A stretch of DNA of 64,000 bases from Candidatus Nanoarchaeia archaeon (GTDB lineage Archaea > Nanobdellota > Nanobdellia > Woesearchaeales > SKIA01), in NCBI GenBank assembly GCA_028279685.1, contig JANQNG010000038.1, positions 27,030 through 91,029 of the forward strand, read 5' to 3'. Of the stretch, positions 16,735-25,831 are shown piece after piece. Numbering within the stretch: position 1 is the stretch's first letter; each line of letters opens with the position of its first letter. The position numbers and the translations under genes were made by a program. The notes under the pieces were generated by a model that had not been told where the DNA came from, did not search any database, and was given only the letters and a program-made list of their open reading frames with translations.

Positions 16735-16960
16735 AGGGAAAAATGCGGAAGCGGACATATACTCTTTTTAAATTTTCCGTTATCGTATCATTTTTCTTTT
16801 TCCGAATAAGTTTGCGTAATCTTTAAATACCAGTGAACATAATGTAGTGTAATAGTGTTTTTCGTTGCGGGGGTGTGCAAAGGGAAACATTTATATATGA
16901 TAGAATATACACAACCTGTAATTCACTTTAGAACGTATATTATTCGTTATAACAATTGGG

Positions 16961-17239
16961 GTGTATTTTTTGAAGAAGAGTAAATTGTTTGATGTGTTGT
17001 TTCGTGAGAAGCCAGTTATGATGTTAGTAACATTATTAAATAGTGGTTCTAGTATATATGCTTCAACATTAGCAAAAACAGTTGATTGCACGTATTCTCA
17101 TGTTGTTAAAATTCTCCAAGAGATGAATAAAGGAGGATTAGTCAGCTTCAAAAAGCAAGGAAGGTTGAAGATTCTCGAGTTGACGAAGAAAGGTCAGGAC
17201 GTAGCCAAGAACCTGGATGCTGTGAAGAATATTGTTTAG
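16961..17239 (+). CDS. Small winged-helix transcriptional regulator
   Basis: The protein of about 90 residues has a MarR/PadR-like winged helix: ASTLAKTVDCTYSHVVKILQEMNKGGLVSF is the HTH and start of the wing, followed by KKQGRLKILELTKKGQDVA. GGGGTG lies just before the TTG at 16970, which may be the real start; the track gives GTG 16961. TTTATATATG (about 16890) supplies the promoter, leaving a leader of about 45 nt. Target genes unknown. Confidence 0.75.
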   Translation: MYFLKKSKLFDVLFREKPVMMLVTLLNSGSSIYASTLAKTVDCTYSHVVKILQEMNKGGLVSFKKQGRLKILELTKKGQDVAKNLDAVKNIV

Positions 17240-17357
17240 TTCTATTAGCTCTCTTTGTAACAATTGCAATATCGCGTTCCGTTCTTATGTTTAATTAGAT
17301 GTAGTGCTCACGCGTAGTGGTGTAGTCATCAGAAGACTGTGTTAGAGGTGCAGTTGC

Positions 17358-18098
17358 TTAAATAAACGCAAAAATAATCAACAGTTCTACAATATTTCCA
17401 ATTGCGTGCAGAAGAAAAGGTCCGATAATTGATCGTGTTCTCTGAAAAATGTAGCAGGATATTACGCCGAAGATAAAGATATAAATTAATTGGCCTAAAT
17501 AGATTGGATTGAATGGCACTACCATTGTTAAAAATACAAAGTGGAATAATAATTCATAGATTGCTACAATAATAACAGAGATATGTATTTTCAGTCCGAA
17601 GAATTTGAACGTAGTTTTGAATTTTTCCAGGAAAGATGATTGCATGACTCCCCTAAATAAAAATTCTTCTGTGAATGCAGCAACAAAACCAAATACAACA
17701 AGGTACATTAAGAAATCATGTAAGGTCAGTGCTTTCAAACCGTATCGCTCAGTTACTTTGAAAAGAATGTCAATGACAAACATAATAAAACCTGAGATGA
17801 ATCCTAAGAAAATGCTGTGTGGAAGGAGCTTTTTAGAGAAACGCATTCCTGAATTGTGGAAGTCTGCTTTTGCCGACATCATAAATACAAAGGTAAGAAT
17901 AATAATTGGAACATAAGTGATCAGCGTTTCAAAGTAAGGAAGTTGGCTTATTATTCGTTCAAATAGACCTTCTTCAATGCCATTAATTTTCGATTTGAAG
18001 ATGACAATCAAGGTGGCGAATGCTATAGGAATGACAACTATATAGAGAATGAAATATTTCAGCAAAGCCCAAACCCTTGAGCCTGTTCCGTCGCTCAT
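17358..18098 (-). CDS. CPBP (CAAX-like) intramembrane metalloprotease
   Basis: The 246-residue protein with about seven membrane helices carries the three motifs of the CPBP/Abi family: FTEEFLFRGVMQSS (EExxxR), the first His motif in LLFHFVFL, and LLHAIGNIV for the last. Such proteases act in the membrane on prenylated or other substrates. The gene stands alone between a small regulator and the LonB-like protease. Substrate unknown. Confidence 0.85.
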   Translation of the reverse strand: MSDGTGSRVWALLKYFILYIVVIPIAFATLIVIFKSKINGIEEGLFERIISQLPYFETLITYVPIIILTFVFMMSAKADFHNSGMRFSKKLLPHSIFLGFISGFIMFVIDILFKVTERYGLKALTLHDFLMYLVVFGFVAAFTEEFLFRGVMQSSFLEKFKTTFKFFGLKIHISVIIVAIYELLFHFVFLTMVVPFNPIYLGQLIYIFIFGVISCYIFQRTRSIIGPFLLHAIGNIVELLIIFAFI

Positions 18099-18176
18099 GT
18101 TATAGAGTTGATTTAAGAAATCGGGCTTTATAAGGTTTTGGATGGCAAATCAAGGTTATTTTTGGATGAAACACAG

Positions 18177-19859
18177 TTATCTTCTGCGTTTCTTTGGTTT
18201 TACCATAACCCCAAAAAGAGTGCTCACAACACCTGCTAAAACACCTATACAGAAGGGGAGCAAATAGTCAAGACCAATGAAAGGAAGAGATGCTTTCTGT
18301 CTAAAATAAGCATCCAGATTACTGAATTCTATTGCGTATTCAGCATAGATGAGAGCTGAAAGAGTCTTATTCTCAAGCAGATGATGTGCATATTCTGCAT
18401 AACTATAGCCCAATACAGGGAATATCATTTTCTGTTGTTCATAGAGAATAAGTCTGTTTGCAGATTCTATCTTTTGCAGCACAACATGCTGAAGATCGTT
18501 TTCGGGTACATAAAGCAGACTGACAATCATATTTGTTTCCGCTTTGATACTTGATGCTTTGAAGAGGCATAAGGCGTGTTGTTCGTCCTCTAAATATTCA
18601 TATGCTTTCTTCAGTTTCTCGCGTATCTCTTCGCGTGCTGTAGGCACGTATGTCGACACGTATTCAACTTGTTCTTCGACTTCACTGATTTTTTTCATAC
18701 AACTATTTCTCAATGATTGCTCATCGAGAATGAATTTTTTGACACCTTTTCCAAAAAAATTACTCCAAGAGATAGCGCTGTGGTAGCGTTCTATTGCATA
18801 GGCGAGTAGTTCTGCAGAGATGTTCTCCTCATCTATGTTTTCGATGATGTCTCTTGCTTCGAGAAGGCGTTCCTCAACAATTACGTACGCTTCTAAGTCA
18901 GTGATTGTTTCTATTGGCTTACTGCTGATCTCAATATCATAGAATTCAACATTCTTGATTAATTCAAGATATTGATTTTGTTTTTCTTCTTGTGTTGACT
19001 GTTCTACAAGTTTCTGTCTAAATTTAATATTTGCTGTAAAGCACAGGCTTGCTCCTGCATAATATTTACCTTCGCTTATTGCATTCGATGCTTCTCTGTA
19101 AATCTCTCTTGCTTCTTCAGTAAGGTTATCCTGTTCTATCACTTGCTTGTTTAATGATAGTGTTCTGTGACAGAGATCTACCGAAATTTCTTTCATAGTG
19201 GCTATGAAGAGAGGGTCTGGATTGATAACAATAGGTTCTCCAACGAGAACAGTGTTAGTGAAAAGTTCAATAGCTTCTTCTATTCTGCTAAGCTGAATCA
19301 CTTCAGTATGGGGGAAGGTGATGTTTGTAATATTTGATTCAAGATTAATTGCAGGGATGATGACTTTAGAAAAATTGTATTTAGCGGCAGCTTCAGTTTT
19401 TTCTCTGATGCCTCCTACGGGGCCGATGAATCCTCCTGAATTGATAGTGCCTGTCATAGTGATGTCATCTCTCAGAGAAAGATCTTTCAAAAGTGCATAG
19501 GTGAGAACAGTCATTCCTGCTCCTGCGCTAGGACCTCCTATGCTGGTTGTTTTTGATCTAATAACATAAAGAAAATCGTATTTACTGCAATCAATTCTTG
19601 CAAGATCGCATGCTATTTGATTGGCTGTTCTTGTTGAAATCTGCGTATTGATTTTTGTTAGAGGATAAGAATCTATGTAGATGGCGCCTCTGCCAGGAGT
19701 AATAGTGAGATGGAGTTCTGCAATGTCTCCTTTGAGTATGTTTTCTGTTTCATTTTTCTCTTCATAGAGACTTAAAAGCGTGATTGATCCTTCTTTTTGG
19801 GCGTAAATAGGAGTAATCAAAAGGATAAACAGCATGAATAAGATAATGGTAATTTTCAT
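18177..19859 (-). CDS. Exported/membrane-anchored Lon-like (S16) protease
   Basis: An N-terminal signal (ITIILFMLFILLITPIYAQ) is followed by a Lon proteolytic domain with the catalytic Ser in SIGGPSAGAGMTV and the Lys in GGIREKTEAAAKY, then about 280 residues of helical repeats, and a C-terminal membrane helix (LPFCIGVLAGVVSTLFGVMV) with the tail KPKKRRR. There is no AAA+ ATPase domain, so it is a stand-alone S16 peptidase facing outward. The start was moved from 19907 to 19859, 25 nt after TTATAAAC and at the natural signal-peptide start. Confidence 0.85.
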   Translation of the reverse strand: MKITIILFMLFILLITPIYAQKEGSITLLSLYEEKNETENILKGDIAELHLTITPGRGAIYIDSYPLTKINTQISTRTANQIACDLARIDCSKYDFLYVIRSKTTSIGGPSAGAGMTVLTYALLKDLSLRDDITMTGTINSGGFIGPVGGIREKTEAAAKYNFSKVIIPAINLESNITNITFPHTEVIQLSRIEEAIELFTNTVLVGEPIVINPDPLFIATMKEISVDLCHRTLSLNKQVIEQDNLTEEAREIYREASNAISEGKYYAGASLCFTANIKFRQKLVEQSTQEEKQNQYLELIKNVEFYDIEISSKPIETITDLEAYVIVEERLLEARDIIENIDEENISAELLAYAIERYHSAISWSNFFGKGVKKFILDEQSLRNSCMKKISEVEEQVEYVSTYVPTAREEIREKLKKAYEYLEDEQHALCLFKASSIKAETNMIVSLLYVPENDLQHVVLQKIESANRLILYEQQKMIFPVLGYSYAEYAHHLLENKTLSALIYAEYAIEFSNLDAYFRQKASLPFIGLDYLLPFCIGVLAGVVSTLFGVMVKPKKRRR

Positions 19860-19944
19860 AGCTCGTGAAATTATGAATGAGTTTATAATGATTATGAATA
19901 AGTGCAATAAGAACCTTTAAAAAATAGATTCCCTTCAAGAAAAT

Positions 19945-20742
19945 ATGCTTACTGAGATTATCATCGTTCTTGTGTTGGTGTTGCTTTTCTTTATTTTGTT
20001 CAAAGTAATAAAGAAAGTATTGAAAGCATTGCTTGCTGTACTTGCATTGGCAATTGTGCTTTTTATAATCCTTGGATTTTTTATTATGCAAGATCTTAAT
20101 GATATGAGACAGAATTTTCCTATAAAAGAAAGCACATTCATGCTGCATAATGAGGGGGCGTTTCTTGTTGGGGCAAGCTTTAAATTTCAAGGTATGTTGC
20201 AAAACAAAAGTGAAAAGAGTTCCTTTATGGCTATGACACAAGAAGAACTTCAGCAATTTAGCACGCATTTTAAAAATAAAGAGTATGATGTTCTTCTCGG
20301 GGAAAAATACAAAATTGTTTTGATCGAGCTCAGCTATTTTGATGAGACATTACCTGATGATTATCTTATTATCTTTGGAGAGAAAGATACTATCTCGGAA
20401 ATTACTTTTGATGTGCCTATTGACAAAGGTTTGTTGTTTGATATTTTGAAATCTGAAGATCCTCTTATTGAGTATATTAAAGCAGATCCTGATAATCCTT
20501 TGAATACAGCAGATCCTGTGCTTGGTGAACTTGGCAGAGATTATGGTCTTGATGATGAATTGCAAATGCAGTTCAAAGTGATGGTATTCTTTATGGCGTT
20601 TAAAGATGCTATGGGAGAGGGGGGTACGAGTATGTTCATTAAAGGGATAAAGAACGAGGAAATAATGGTATATCCTGAGGGATTTTTATTCAAAATGGTG
20701 AAATATGTTCCTGATGGATTGTTAGCACAAAGTGTTGGATGA
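19945..20742 (+). CDS. Membrane-anchored hypothetical protein
   Basis: There is one long or two short hydrophobic helices at residues 3-50 (IIIVLVLVLLFFILFKVIKK.. and AVLALAIVLFIILGFF), then a soluble alpha/beta domain of about 215 residues with no Cys. It starts divergently from the Lon-like protease. A TTTAAAAAAT box lies upstream. No family recognised. Confidence 0.65.
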   Translation: MLTEIIIVLVLVLLFFILFKVIKKVLKALLAVLALAIVLFIILGFFIMQDLNDMRQNFPIKESTFMLHNEGAFLVGASFKFQGMLQNKSEKSSFMAMTQEELQQFSTHFKNKEYDVLLGEKYKIVLIELSYFDETLPDDYLIIFGEKDTISEITFDVPIDKGLLFDILKSEDPLIEYIKADPDNPLNTADPVLGELGRDYGLDDELQMQFKVMVFFMAFKDAMGEGGTSMFIKGIKNEEIMVYPEGFLFKMVKYVPDGLLAQSVG

Positions 20743-20801
20743 TATGACTAGTGGGTAGTTAAAGAAGAAACATTTATAAGGGCATTACTTTTTCTGCTAT
20801 T

Positions 20802-22052
20802 ATGGTAAGTGATGAGATTAATCGTCTTGAGACCTATGCCTGTGGGATGTTTGGTAGGATGTCTGAAGATGAGACTACACAGCTTGCTCAACTCATTCAG
20901 AAGCGAAAAAAAGGTAGAAGGCCAGTTAGCCACAGATATGTTGAAGATATTATCAGAACGCATTATCTTCAGACTATTGATGGCATTAGCAGCTATATTG
21001 TTGATGAATTTTGTGCTTCAAAGGAATCTGAAGAGCTTTTTGTAAAGATCCACACATATCCTGATAAGAATAAGATAGAAAGGAAGCAGTTTGAAAGACA
21101 ACTGGGAAGAACAAAAGCCAAGATAGGATTGGATTTTTACAAAGATATGCCTGTTGTCTATGGTACTTTTGAGAGACTGTTGCTCATGTTTTACGAACAA
21201 GGCTCCGGAGATATCTATGATCCTTCAACAAGGTCTAATTTCAATGAAGCTTTTTTGAAAACCTATATAGGATATCGTCTTGTTCATGGGATTCTTAACG
21301 ATACTTTTAAGAGAGCATCAAAAAGGCTTTCTGAAAAAGCTCTGAGAAGAAACAAAATATTTGTAGATTTTGCTGACACACTCTCTGATGTTTTTGATTT
21401 ATTTTCAGATACAGAACGTCTTATTTATCACGGAAATATTTATGTGTGTAATTATCTAATAAAAAAAATTTCTGACGAAGTTAAGGATGATAAAAAGGAA
21501 AGAACATCGTTTCTATCAAGAAAAAAACTGAGAAAATATACAAAGGCACGAATGATTCTTGATAATAAAGACGTAATTTGGAGAGAGCTTTTTGAAGAAA
21601 ATGATTTCGATGAGGGTGAAGGGGATATTATCTTTGAGTCGAAATATTCTCTTGAGGGCATAACAGAAACCTATGGAAAATTGAAAAAAATGAGAACAGA
21701 TACAAGAAGAGTAAAGAAGAAATTCTTAGGGAGAATAGAAGAATTTGACGATTTATTCCATATAGATTATTGCTTCTTGGAATTACGCAGAGATTTACTT
21801 GATTATATGCTTAGAATTCAACAGCCTATGATTGTTCTTGATCAAGATCTAACAAATGGACAACGAAAACAAGCTCTTGAAGAGTTCCATAATACTTGGA
21901 AATCATTGAAGAATATTCGTAAAGAATATTTAGCATTGACAGGGATTAAGCTTCCTGCACCAACGCAGACCGTCTTGAGAAAAGATCTTTTGTGGAAAGC
22001 TGCTTCAGTCGTCGCAAAGGATTCTTCTCGATTTGGGCAGAAAATTGAGTAA
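20802..22052 (+). CDS. Helical hypothetical protein (416 aa)
   Basis: A soluble, mostly alpha-helical protein rich in Lys, Arg, Asp and Glu, with several possible coiled-coil segments (KEAYGKLKKMRTDTRRVKKKF-like regions). ACATTTATAAGG at about -27 supports the ATG. It ends overlapping the convergent PUA gene by 48 nt. No family recognised. Confidence 0.65.
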   Translation: MVSDEINRLETYACGMFGRMSEDETTQLAQLIQKRKKGRRPVSHRYVEDIIRTHYLQTIDGISSYIVDEFCASKESEELFVKIHTYPDKNKIERKQFERQLGRTKAKIGLDFYKDMPVVYGTFERLLLMFYEQGSGDIYDPSTRSNFNEAFLKTYIGYRLVHGILNDTFKRASKRLSEKALRRNKIFVDFADTLSDVFDLFSDTERLIYHGNIYVCNYLIKKISDEVKDDKKERTSFLSRKKLRKYTKARMILDNKDVIWRELFEENDFDEGEGDIIFESKYSLEGITETYGKLKKMRTDTRRVKKKFLGRIEEFDDLFHIDYCFLELRRDLLDYMLRIQQPMIVLDQDLTNGQRKQALEEFHNTWKSLKNIRKEYLALTGIKLPAPTQTVLRKDLLWKAASVVAKDSSRFGQKIE

Positions 22053-22496
22053 GATATCTCCTCTTTTTTTACCACAACCTAAGAAATCATTTCCATATTT
22101 GATAAGTGCAAAACCAAGAATATCTGTGTTGTATGGAAGATCTATGCCTTTCATCCATTGCTTTCGCTGTTCTTCTGTAATATCAATGATGTTTTTTGTT
22201 GCTTTTGGTCCGAGCATTTGGCTTCCTTCGATGCTCAATCGTATTTCTTGTTGTTTGTTCTTCTCTCCTATTTTTCCATCGTAGTTGCTTACTGTACCGA
22301 AGTACATTCCTAGGGAATCGATGCGGTATTGTTCGAGATCAACATTTTTTACTGCATTATTGATCAAATAGATTTTTCCTTTTTTATTGATGTAGAATGT
22401 GTAATCAAGGTCTGCTTCTTCGATACCGAACTGTTCAAATAGCATTATCTTGATTTTCTTGAGATCTCTTGAATTAAGAGGGTTGAGTGACTGCAT
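22005..22496 (-). CDS. PUA-domain RNA-binding protein
   Basis: The 163-residue protein has a mixed N-terminal domain and a C-terminal PUA fold. LGFALIKYGNDFLGCGKKRGDILLNFLPKSRRI matches the conserved PUA end found in archaeal rRNA/tRNA-binding proteins and in the C-terminal region of RsmF/NOP2-like methyltransferases, but no methyltransferase domain is present. It probably binds structured RNA. A TTATAA element is about 26 nt upstream of the ATG. Nip7-like or COG3270-like assignments are both possible. Confidence 0.7.
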   Translation of the reverse strand: MQSLNPLNSRDLKKIKIMLFEQFGIEEADLDYTFYINKKGKIYLINNAVKNVDLEQYRIDSLGMYFGTVSNYDGKIGEKNKQQEIRLSIEGSQMLGPKATKNIIDITEEQRKQWMKGIDLPYNTDILGFALIKYGNDFLGCGKKRGDILLNFLPKSRRILCDD

Positions 22497-22536
22497 GATT
22501 TAAGAGGGCTGAGTTCAATTATAAGATTTCCTATTA

Positions 22537-22737
22537 AGGCACTACTGCCAAAGCGACTACGCGCTTTGTAGTAAATTTTGACATGTTGTCAAAATTTAAT
22601 CATACAAAAGCCTTGCTTTTGTATGTATTGCCAAATAAATTTGGCAATGCCTAGCGTAGTTATCTAATACACATCAAATTACGACAGGACTCGATTCGAA
22701 CAGCGATAACACATGAGAACGGAGCGCAGTAGTGCCT
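22537..22737. repeat. Nested palindrome cluster (four hairpins inside a 12-bp inverted repeat)
   Basis: In the 279-nt divergent intergenic region, AGGCACTACTGC (22537-22548) is the exact inverse complement of 22726-22737. Between them are consecutive hairpins: AAAGCG/CGCTTT (22550-22567), an 11-bp stem AAATTTTGACA/TGTCAAAATTT (22573-22597), an 11-bp stem CATACAAAAGC/GCTTTTGTATG (22601-22625) and a 10-bp stem ATTGCCAAAT/ATTTGGCAAT (22627-22648). All four are perfect. This suggests a MITE-like element or a structured non-coding RNA; I find no ORF in it. Confidence 0.65.
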
Positions 22738-22775
22738 CCCATTAACTTTAAAAACCAGTTTTGCATAGAGATTCC

Positions 22776-23300
22776 ATGGATGCGAAGAAGCACCATCTTA
22801 GGAAAAAAGGCTGGTCGGAAGAAGAGATAGCTCATGCAACAGGTATTTTGAGGAAAGCGGAGGCAAAGAAGCATCCGAGCCTTAAGAAATTGGATAAATT
22901 AGTATTCTGGCTAATGCTTTTTTTAGTGCTTTTAGGTATCTATCTTATGACGACGTTCCTTTTGCCTATGCTTATCATCATACCTAGTGATGGTATTCTT
23001 TTGTTGATTGCGTTATTAGGTGCTGCATTAGGTGTTCTTTTTGTGAGTTCAAGTTTTGCATTAGAACATCAATGGCACCACCACGTACTTAACATTATTA
23101 CTATTCCTCTTATTACAATCATAGGATTTGTTGCGGTGACAAATAAAGCAACAACGCTTTCACAAGAAATTGCTCGTCCTGTAATACATAATGCATATTT
23201 GGTCGGTGTTGTATTTTCTGCTTGTTTTCTTCTCCCTTATATCATCATGATAGTAATTAAGCACAGAAACAGAAAGGTGATGGAGCATGCAGCTCGATGA
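22776..23300 (+). CDS. Four-helix membrane protein with basic N-terminus
   Basis: A His/Lys-rich cytoplasmic start (KKHHLRKKGWSEEEIAHATGILRKAEAKKHP) precedes four hydrophobic helices. The start is set at 22776 because CTTTAAAAA lies 26 nt upstream; the track start at 22761 is a TTG too close to the box. Similar SEEEI...A..IL-helix plus multi-TM proteins are common in DPANN genomes, but the role is unknown. Overlaps the next gene by 14 nt. Confidence 0.65.
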   Translation: MDAKKHHLRKKGWSEEEIAHATGILRKAEAKKHPSLKKLDKLVFWLMLFLVLLGIYLMTTFLLPMLIIIPSDGILLLIALLGAALGVLFVSSSFALEHQWHHHVLNIITIPLITIIGFVAVTNKATTLSQEIARPVIHNAYLVGVVFSACFLLPYIIMIVIKHRNRKVMEHAAR

Positions 23301-23679
23301 ATGGACGATACAGTACATTAAACATAGAGATATTATGACGAAATCATTGAAAGAATATGATAGGAGTGAAAAAGGAATAGTGTTTCATTTCAAAGATAAA
23401 GATGTAACTGCATATGCTGTTGAAGAGTTATCTGAAGAATTATTGAAGATTTCAGGTCATGTGCTTATTGTTTGCTTGAATAAAAGAAAGAATGTTGAGT
23501 TTCTGATCAAACAGTGGGATACCTTTTCGAAAATGGAGCATCTTAAGATGATCTTTGTGAATCTTGCTACGAATGATAAATGGATTATTATGCCACAAGG
23601 TCATGCTAAGATAGCAGATCCTGAAAGTCTTAAGCAAGGTATTATGGCAATGTTCGATCAAGTGCCAGAAGTTGTCTAA
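23287..23679 (+). CDS. Small alpha/beta hypothetical protein
   Basis: A 130-residue soluble protein with alternating strands and helices (KISGHVLIVCLNKRKNVEFLIKQW...MIFVNLATNDKWIIMP), a pattern suggestive of a compact Rossmann-like or PD-(D/E)XK-like core, but no catalytic motif stands out. It overlaps the membrane protein gene by 14 nt and is therefore co-transcribed with it. Confidence 0.6.
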   Translation: MQLDEWTIQYIKHRDIMTKSLKEYDRSEKGIVFHFKDKDVTAYAVEELSEELLKISGHVLIVCLNKRKNVEFLIKQWDTFSKMEHLKMIFVNLATNDKWIIMPQGHAKIADPESLKQGIMAMFDQVPEVV

Positions 23680-23888
23680 AGTTGTAAAAATTCAAGGTAA
23701 TGTGAAATATAAATTATACTCTAAAATAAGGCATGCTGATTTTTAGTAAGATTTTTTTAAACTTCTATTTTTTTGTAGATTTTCCGACGAGATTGTAGTA
23801 TTTTCGGAGTTCACTGGAAATCCTCACGTTAGATATTTATTCTCACAAATATTTTGTTTTTCATGACAAAAACCATAAACTTTATATA

Positions 23889-23912
23889 CTATAGTCACTA
23901 TAGTGGCTATAG
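23889..23912. promoter_or_regulatory. Palindromic operator of the toxin-antitoxin operon
   Basis: CTATAGTCACTATAGTGGCTATAG is a near-perfect 24-bp palindrome (two mismatched positions around the symmetric ACTATAGT core). It fills the space between the TATA box (TTTATATA, 23881-23888) and the antitoxin ATG at 23914, covering the expected transcription start. Binding of the antitoxin complex here would block its own transcription. Confidence 0.65.
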
Positions 23913-23913
23913 C

Positions 23914-24114
23914 ATGTCAACTATCCAGTTAAGCAATGAGACTAAAAAACTCATTAGCACATTTGGGACAAAAGAAGATACTTATGAAGATATCATAAAA
24001 AGACTCTATAGCTTAGCAGTCAAAGAGCAATTGAGAGAGTTGCTGATGTCTTCAGAAAACACGATGACCATCGAAGAAGCAATGGCGGAGCATGCAAAAC
24101 GATGGTCAAAGTAG
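23914..24114 (+). CDS. Antitoxin of a RelBE/ParDE-like pair
   Basis: The 66-residue protein MSTIQLSNETKKLISTFG... has a short beta strand and helices like DUF-type archaeal antitoxins, and an acidic C-terminus ending EEAMAEHAKRWSK. The start was moved from 23854 to 23914, after the TATA box and the palindrome. The stop overlaps the toxin gene by 13 nt. Confidence 0.7.
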   Translation: MSTIQLSNETKKLISTFGTKEDTYEDIIKRLYSLAVKEQLRELLMSSENTMTIEEAMAEHAKRWSK

Positions 24115-24443
24115 AGATAACAAGGAATCTCTTCGAAGAGATAGAAAAACGCTTCAAGAGAGGAGCTGACAAAATCTATAATCTTATCTATTCTTTGAAA
24201 GATAATCCAAGAAAAGGAAAGACTTTAAGTAATGTTGGAGATATATTAATCAAAGAAATCAAATACAGAAATTTCAGATTCTATTTCATTCTAGATGGAC
24301 AAAAACTAAAATTCTTTGAAGCAGAAGAACTAACCGATTTACTCTTAAGATTCATAAGAATGTCTGATAAAAAACACCAACAAAAGACAATAAATGAAAT
24401 AAAAGAAGTTCTTATCAAGATAGGCCTTGGTGGATTCAATTAA
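24102..24443 (+). CDS. RelE/ParE-like toxin
   Basis: The first 90 residues follow the RelE fold: KVEITRNLFEEIEKRFKRGADKIYNLIYSLKDNPRKGKTL, then a strand pair IKEIKYRNFRFYFILDGQKLKFFEAEEL. The basic residues after the second helix and the aromatic-rich strands are typical of ribosome-dependent mRNA interferases. Co-operonic with the antitoxin; its end overlaps the convergent rfcS gene by 4 nt. Confidence 0.75.
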   Translation: MVKVEITRNLFEEIEKRFKRGADKIYNLIYSLKDNPRKGKTLSNVGDILIKEIKYRNFRFYFILDGQKLKFFEAEELTDLLLRFIRMSDKKHQQKTINEIKEVLIKIGLGGFN

Positions 24444-25393
24444 ATAATAGTGCAAAAGTTAGCAAGCAAAGCATTCAATTGAATATATTGATCTGAGCCT
24501 TCGACTAATCTGAATTCGCATTCTCCGCAAGCCTTGATCATGAGCATCTTTTTCTCGTCGGCGATGGTCAAATCCCAGATTTTTTTCTGGATTTGGACAA
24601 TCACATCGAGTCCGGATAAACCATATTGGAGCATAGTATCGAGAAGTTTCTTCTTTGCTTGCATGAATTCTTTTTTTGTGCAGAATTCCAATACTTGTTT
24701 AATCTCTTTTGGATCCGCAACGGATGCCATGGAGAATACTTCTTTCTCAGTAAACGATTTATTCAGTGTGTAAACACTTTGCATAACATTTTCTAGACGT
24801 CGAGCGTCCCCTCCTGAAACTTCAAATAAAGCATCTTTTGTTTTAGCATCAACAGTAAATCCTTCTTGTTTTGCTATGGAATCAATTAATGCATTAATTT
24901 CTTCTTTCTCTAATGGTTTGAATTTGAATATTGCACATCGTGATTGAATGGGATCTATAATCTTTGAAGAAAAATTACAAGAGAGAATAAATCTTGTGGT
25001 AGCGGCATAGTTTTCCATTGTTCTTCGTAATGCTTGCTGAGCTTCTTTGGTTAATGCATCGCATTCATCTAAGTAGATAATTTTGAAAGGGACATCGCCA
25101 ATAGCTTTTGTTCTGGCAAAATCTTTGACTTGATTACGAACAACATCAATACCTCGTTCATCTGATGCGTTTAATTCAAGAAAATTCTGTTTCCATTCAT
25201 CACCGAAGAATTCTTTAGCTATCACTAAAGATAATGTGGTTTTGCCTACACCTGCGGGACCAGTGAATAGAAGATGAGGAAGATTCTTGTGCTTCACAAA
25301 TGAAGCAATCTTTTCTACAATCTCTTTTTGGCCTTTTACTTCAGAGAATGTTTTAGGCCTGAATTTCTCAGTCCAAATGCTTGATTCGCTCAT
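24440..25393 (-). CDS. rfcS: Replication factor C small subunit (clamp loader)
   Basis: AAA+ ATPase that loads PCNA at primer-template junctions. Visible are IWTEKFRPKTFSEVKGQ at the start, Walker A LFTGPAGVGKTTL, the RFC box LNASDERGIDVVR, Walker B IIYLDECDALT, the arginine-finger SRC motif PIQSRCAIFKF, and the C-terminal collar domain. The length (317 residues) is typical. The large subunit is not in the window. TTATAAAAA at about -26. Confidence 0.95.
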   Translation of the reverse strand: MSESSIWTEKFRPKTFSEVKGQKEIVEKIASFVKHKNLPHLLFTGPAGVGKTTLSLVIAKEFFGDEWKQNFLELNASDERGIDVVRNQVKDFARTKAIGDVPFKIIYLDECDALTKEAQQALRRTMENYAATTRFILSCNFSSKIIDPIQSRCAIFKFKPLEKEEINALIDSIAKQEGFTVDAKTKDALFEVSGGDARRLENVMQSVYTLNKSFTEKEVFSMASVADPKEIKQVLEFCTKKEFMQAKKKLLDTMLQYGLSGLDVIVQIQKKIWDLTIADEKKMLMIKACGECEFRLVEGSDQYIQLNALLANFCTII

Positions 25394-25451
25394 TTTAGGG
25401 GGAAAGTAGGGGTTTTTATAAGAATTCCGCTTGTAAAAGTATAGTGAAAAA

Positions 25452-25727
25452 TTAAATAATATCTTCTTCAGCTACGACCATGTAATCGCCCATGGCAATT
25501 ACTGCTGAGAAGGGTACGAGCATCTCTCCTTGTTTATTCCTTTCGAGCTCTAATCGTTCAGCGTTTGGACTTGGATTGGTCAATACCAAATGGATAAGCT
25601 CGCCAGACCGCGTTTCGAAGACAATATCACCTACTTCGCCGAATCGTTTGCCTGTTTTGCTTACTACAGTCTTACCAATAAGTTCTTTGGAGAATCTCTT
25701 TTCTTCATCAGATTGTTGTTCTGCCAT
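25452..25727 (-). CDS. PRC-barrel domain protein
   Basis: This protein of about 91 residues shows the PRC-barrel pattern ELIGKTVVSKTGKRFGEVGDIVFETRSGELIHLVL with the closing segment VPFSAVIAMGDYMVV. Archaeal PRC-barrel proteins are linked with RNA processing or cell division. The start at 25727 (MAEQQSDEE) has the GAGGG ribosome-binding site 6-8 nt upstream; the track start at 25754 adds unlikely residues. Confidence 0.8.
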   Translation of the reverse strand: MAEQQSDEEKRFSKELIGKTVVSKTGKRFGEVGDIVFETRSGELIHLVLTNPSPNAERLELERNKQGEMLVPFSAVIAMGDYMVVAEEDII

Positions 25728-25831
25728 GATATACCCTCTAACAATGACAATCAAATCACAGTAGTATTTAAAGGTTGTGGTTGGAAGTACAGATATTTCT
25801 TGCTCTGAAGAGAATTGGCTTTAAAAACGAG

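Noticed and set aside
22681-22740. Possible minus-strand tRNA around CGATTCGAAC
   Set aside because: The sequence resembles a T-loop, but no 5-bp T-stem or acceptor stem can be formed on either side.
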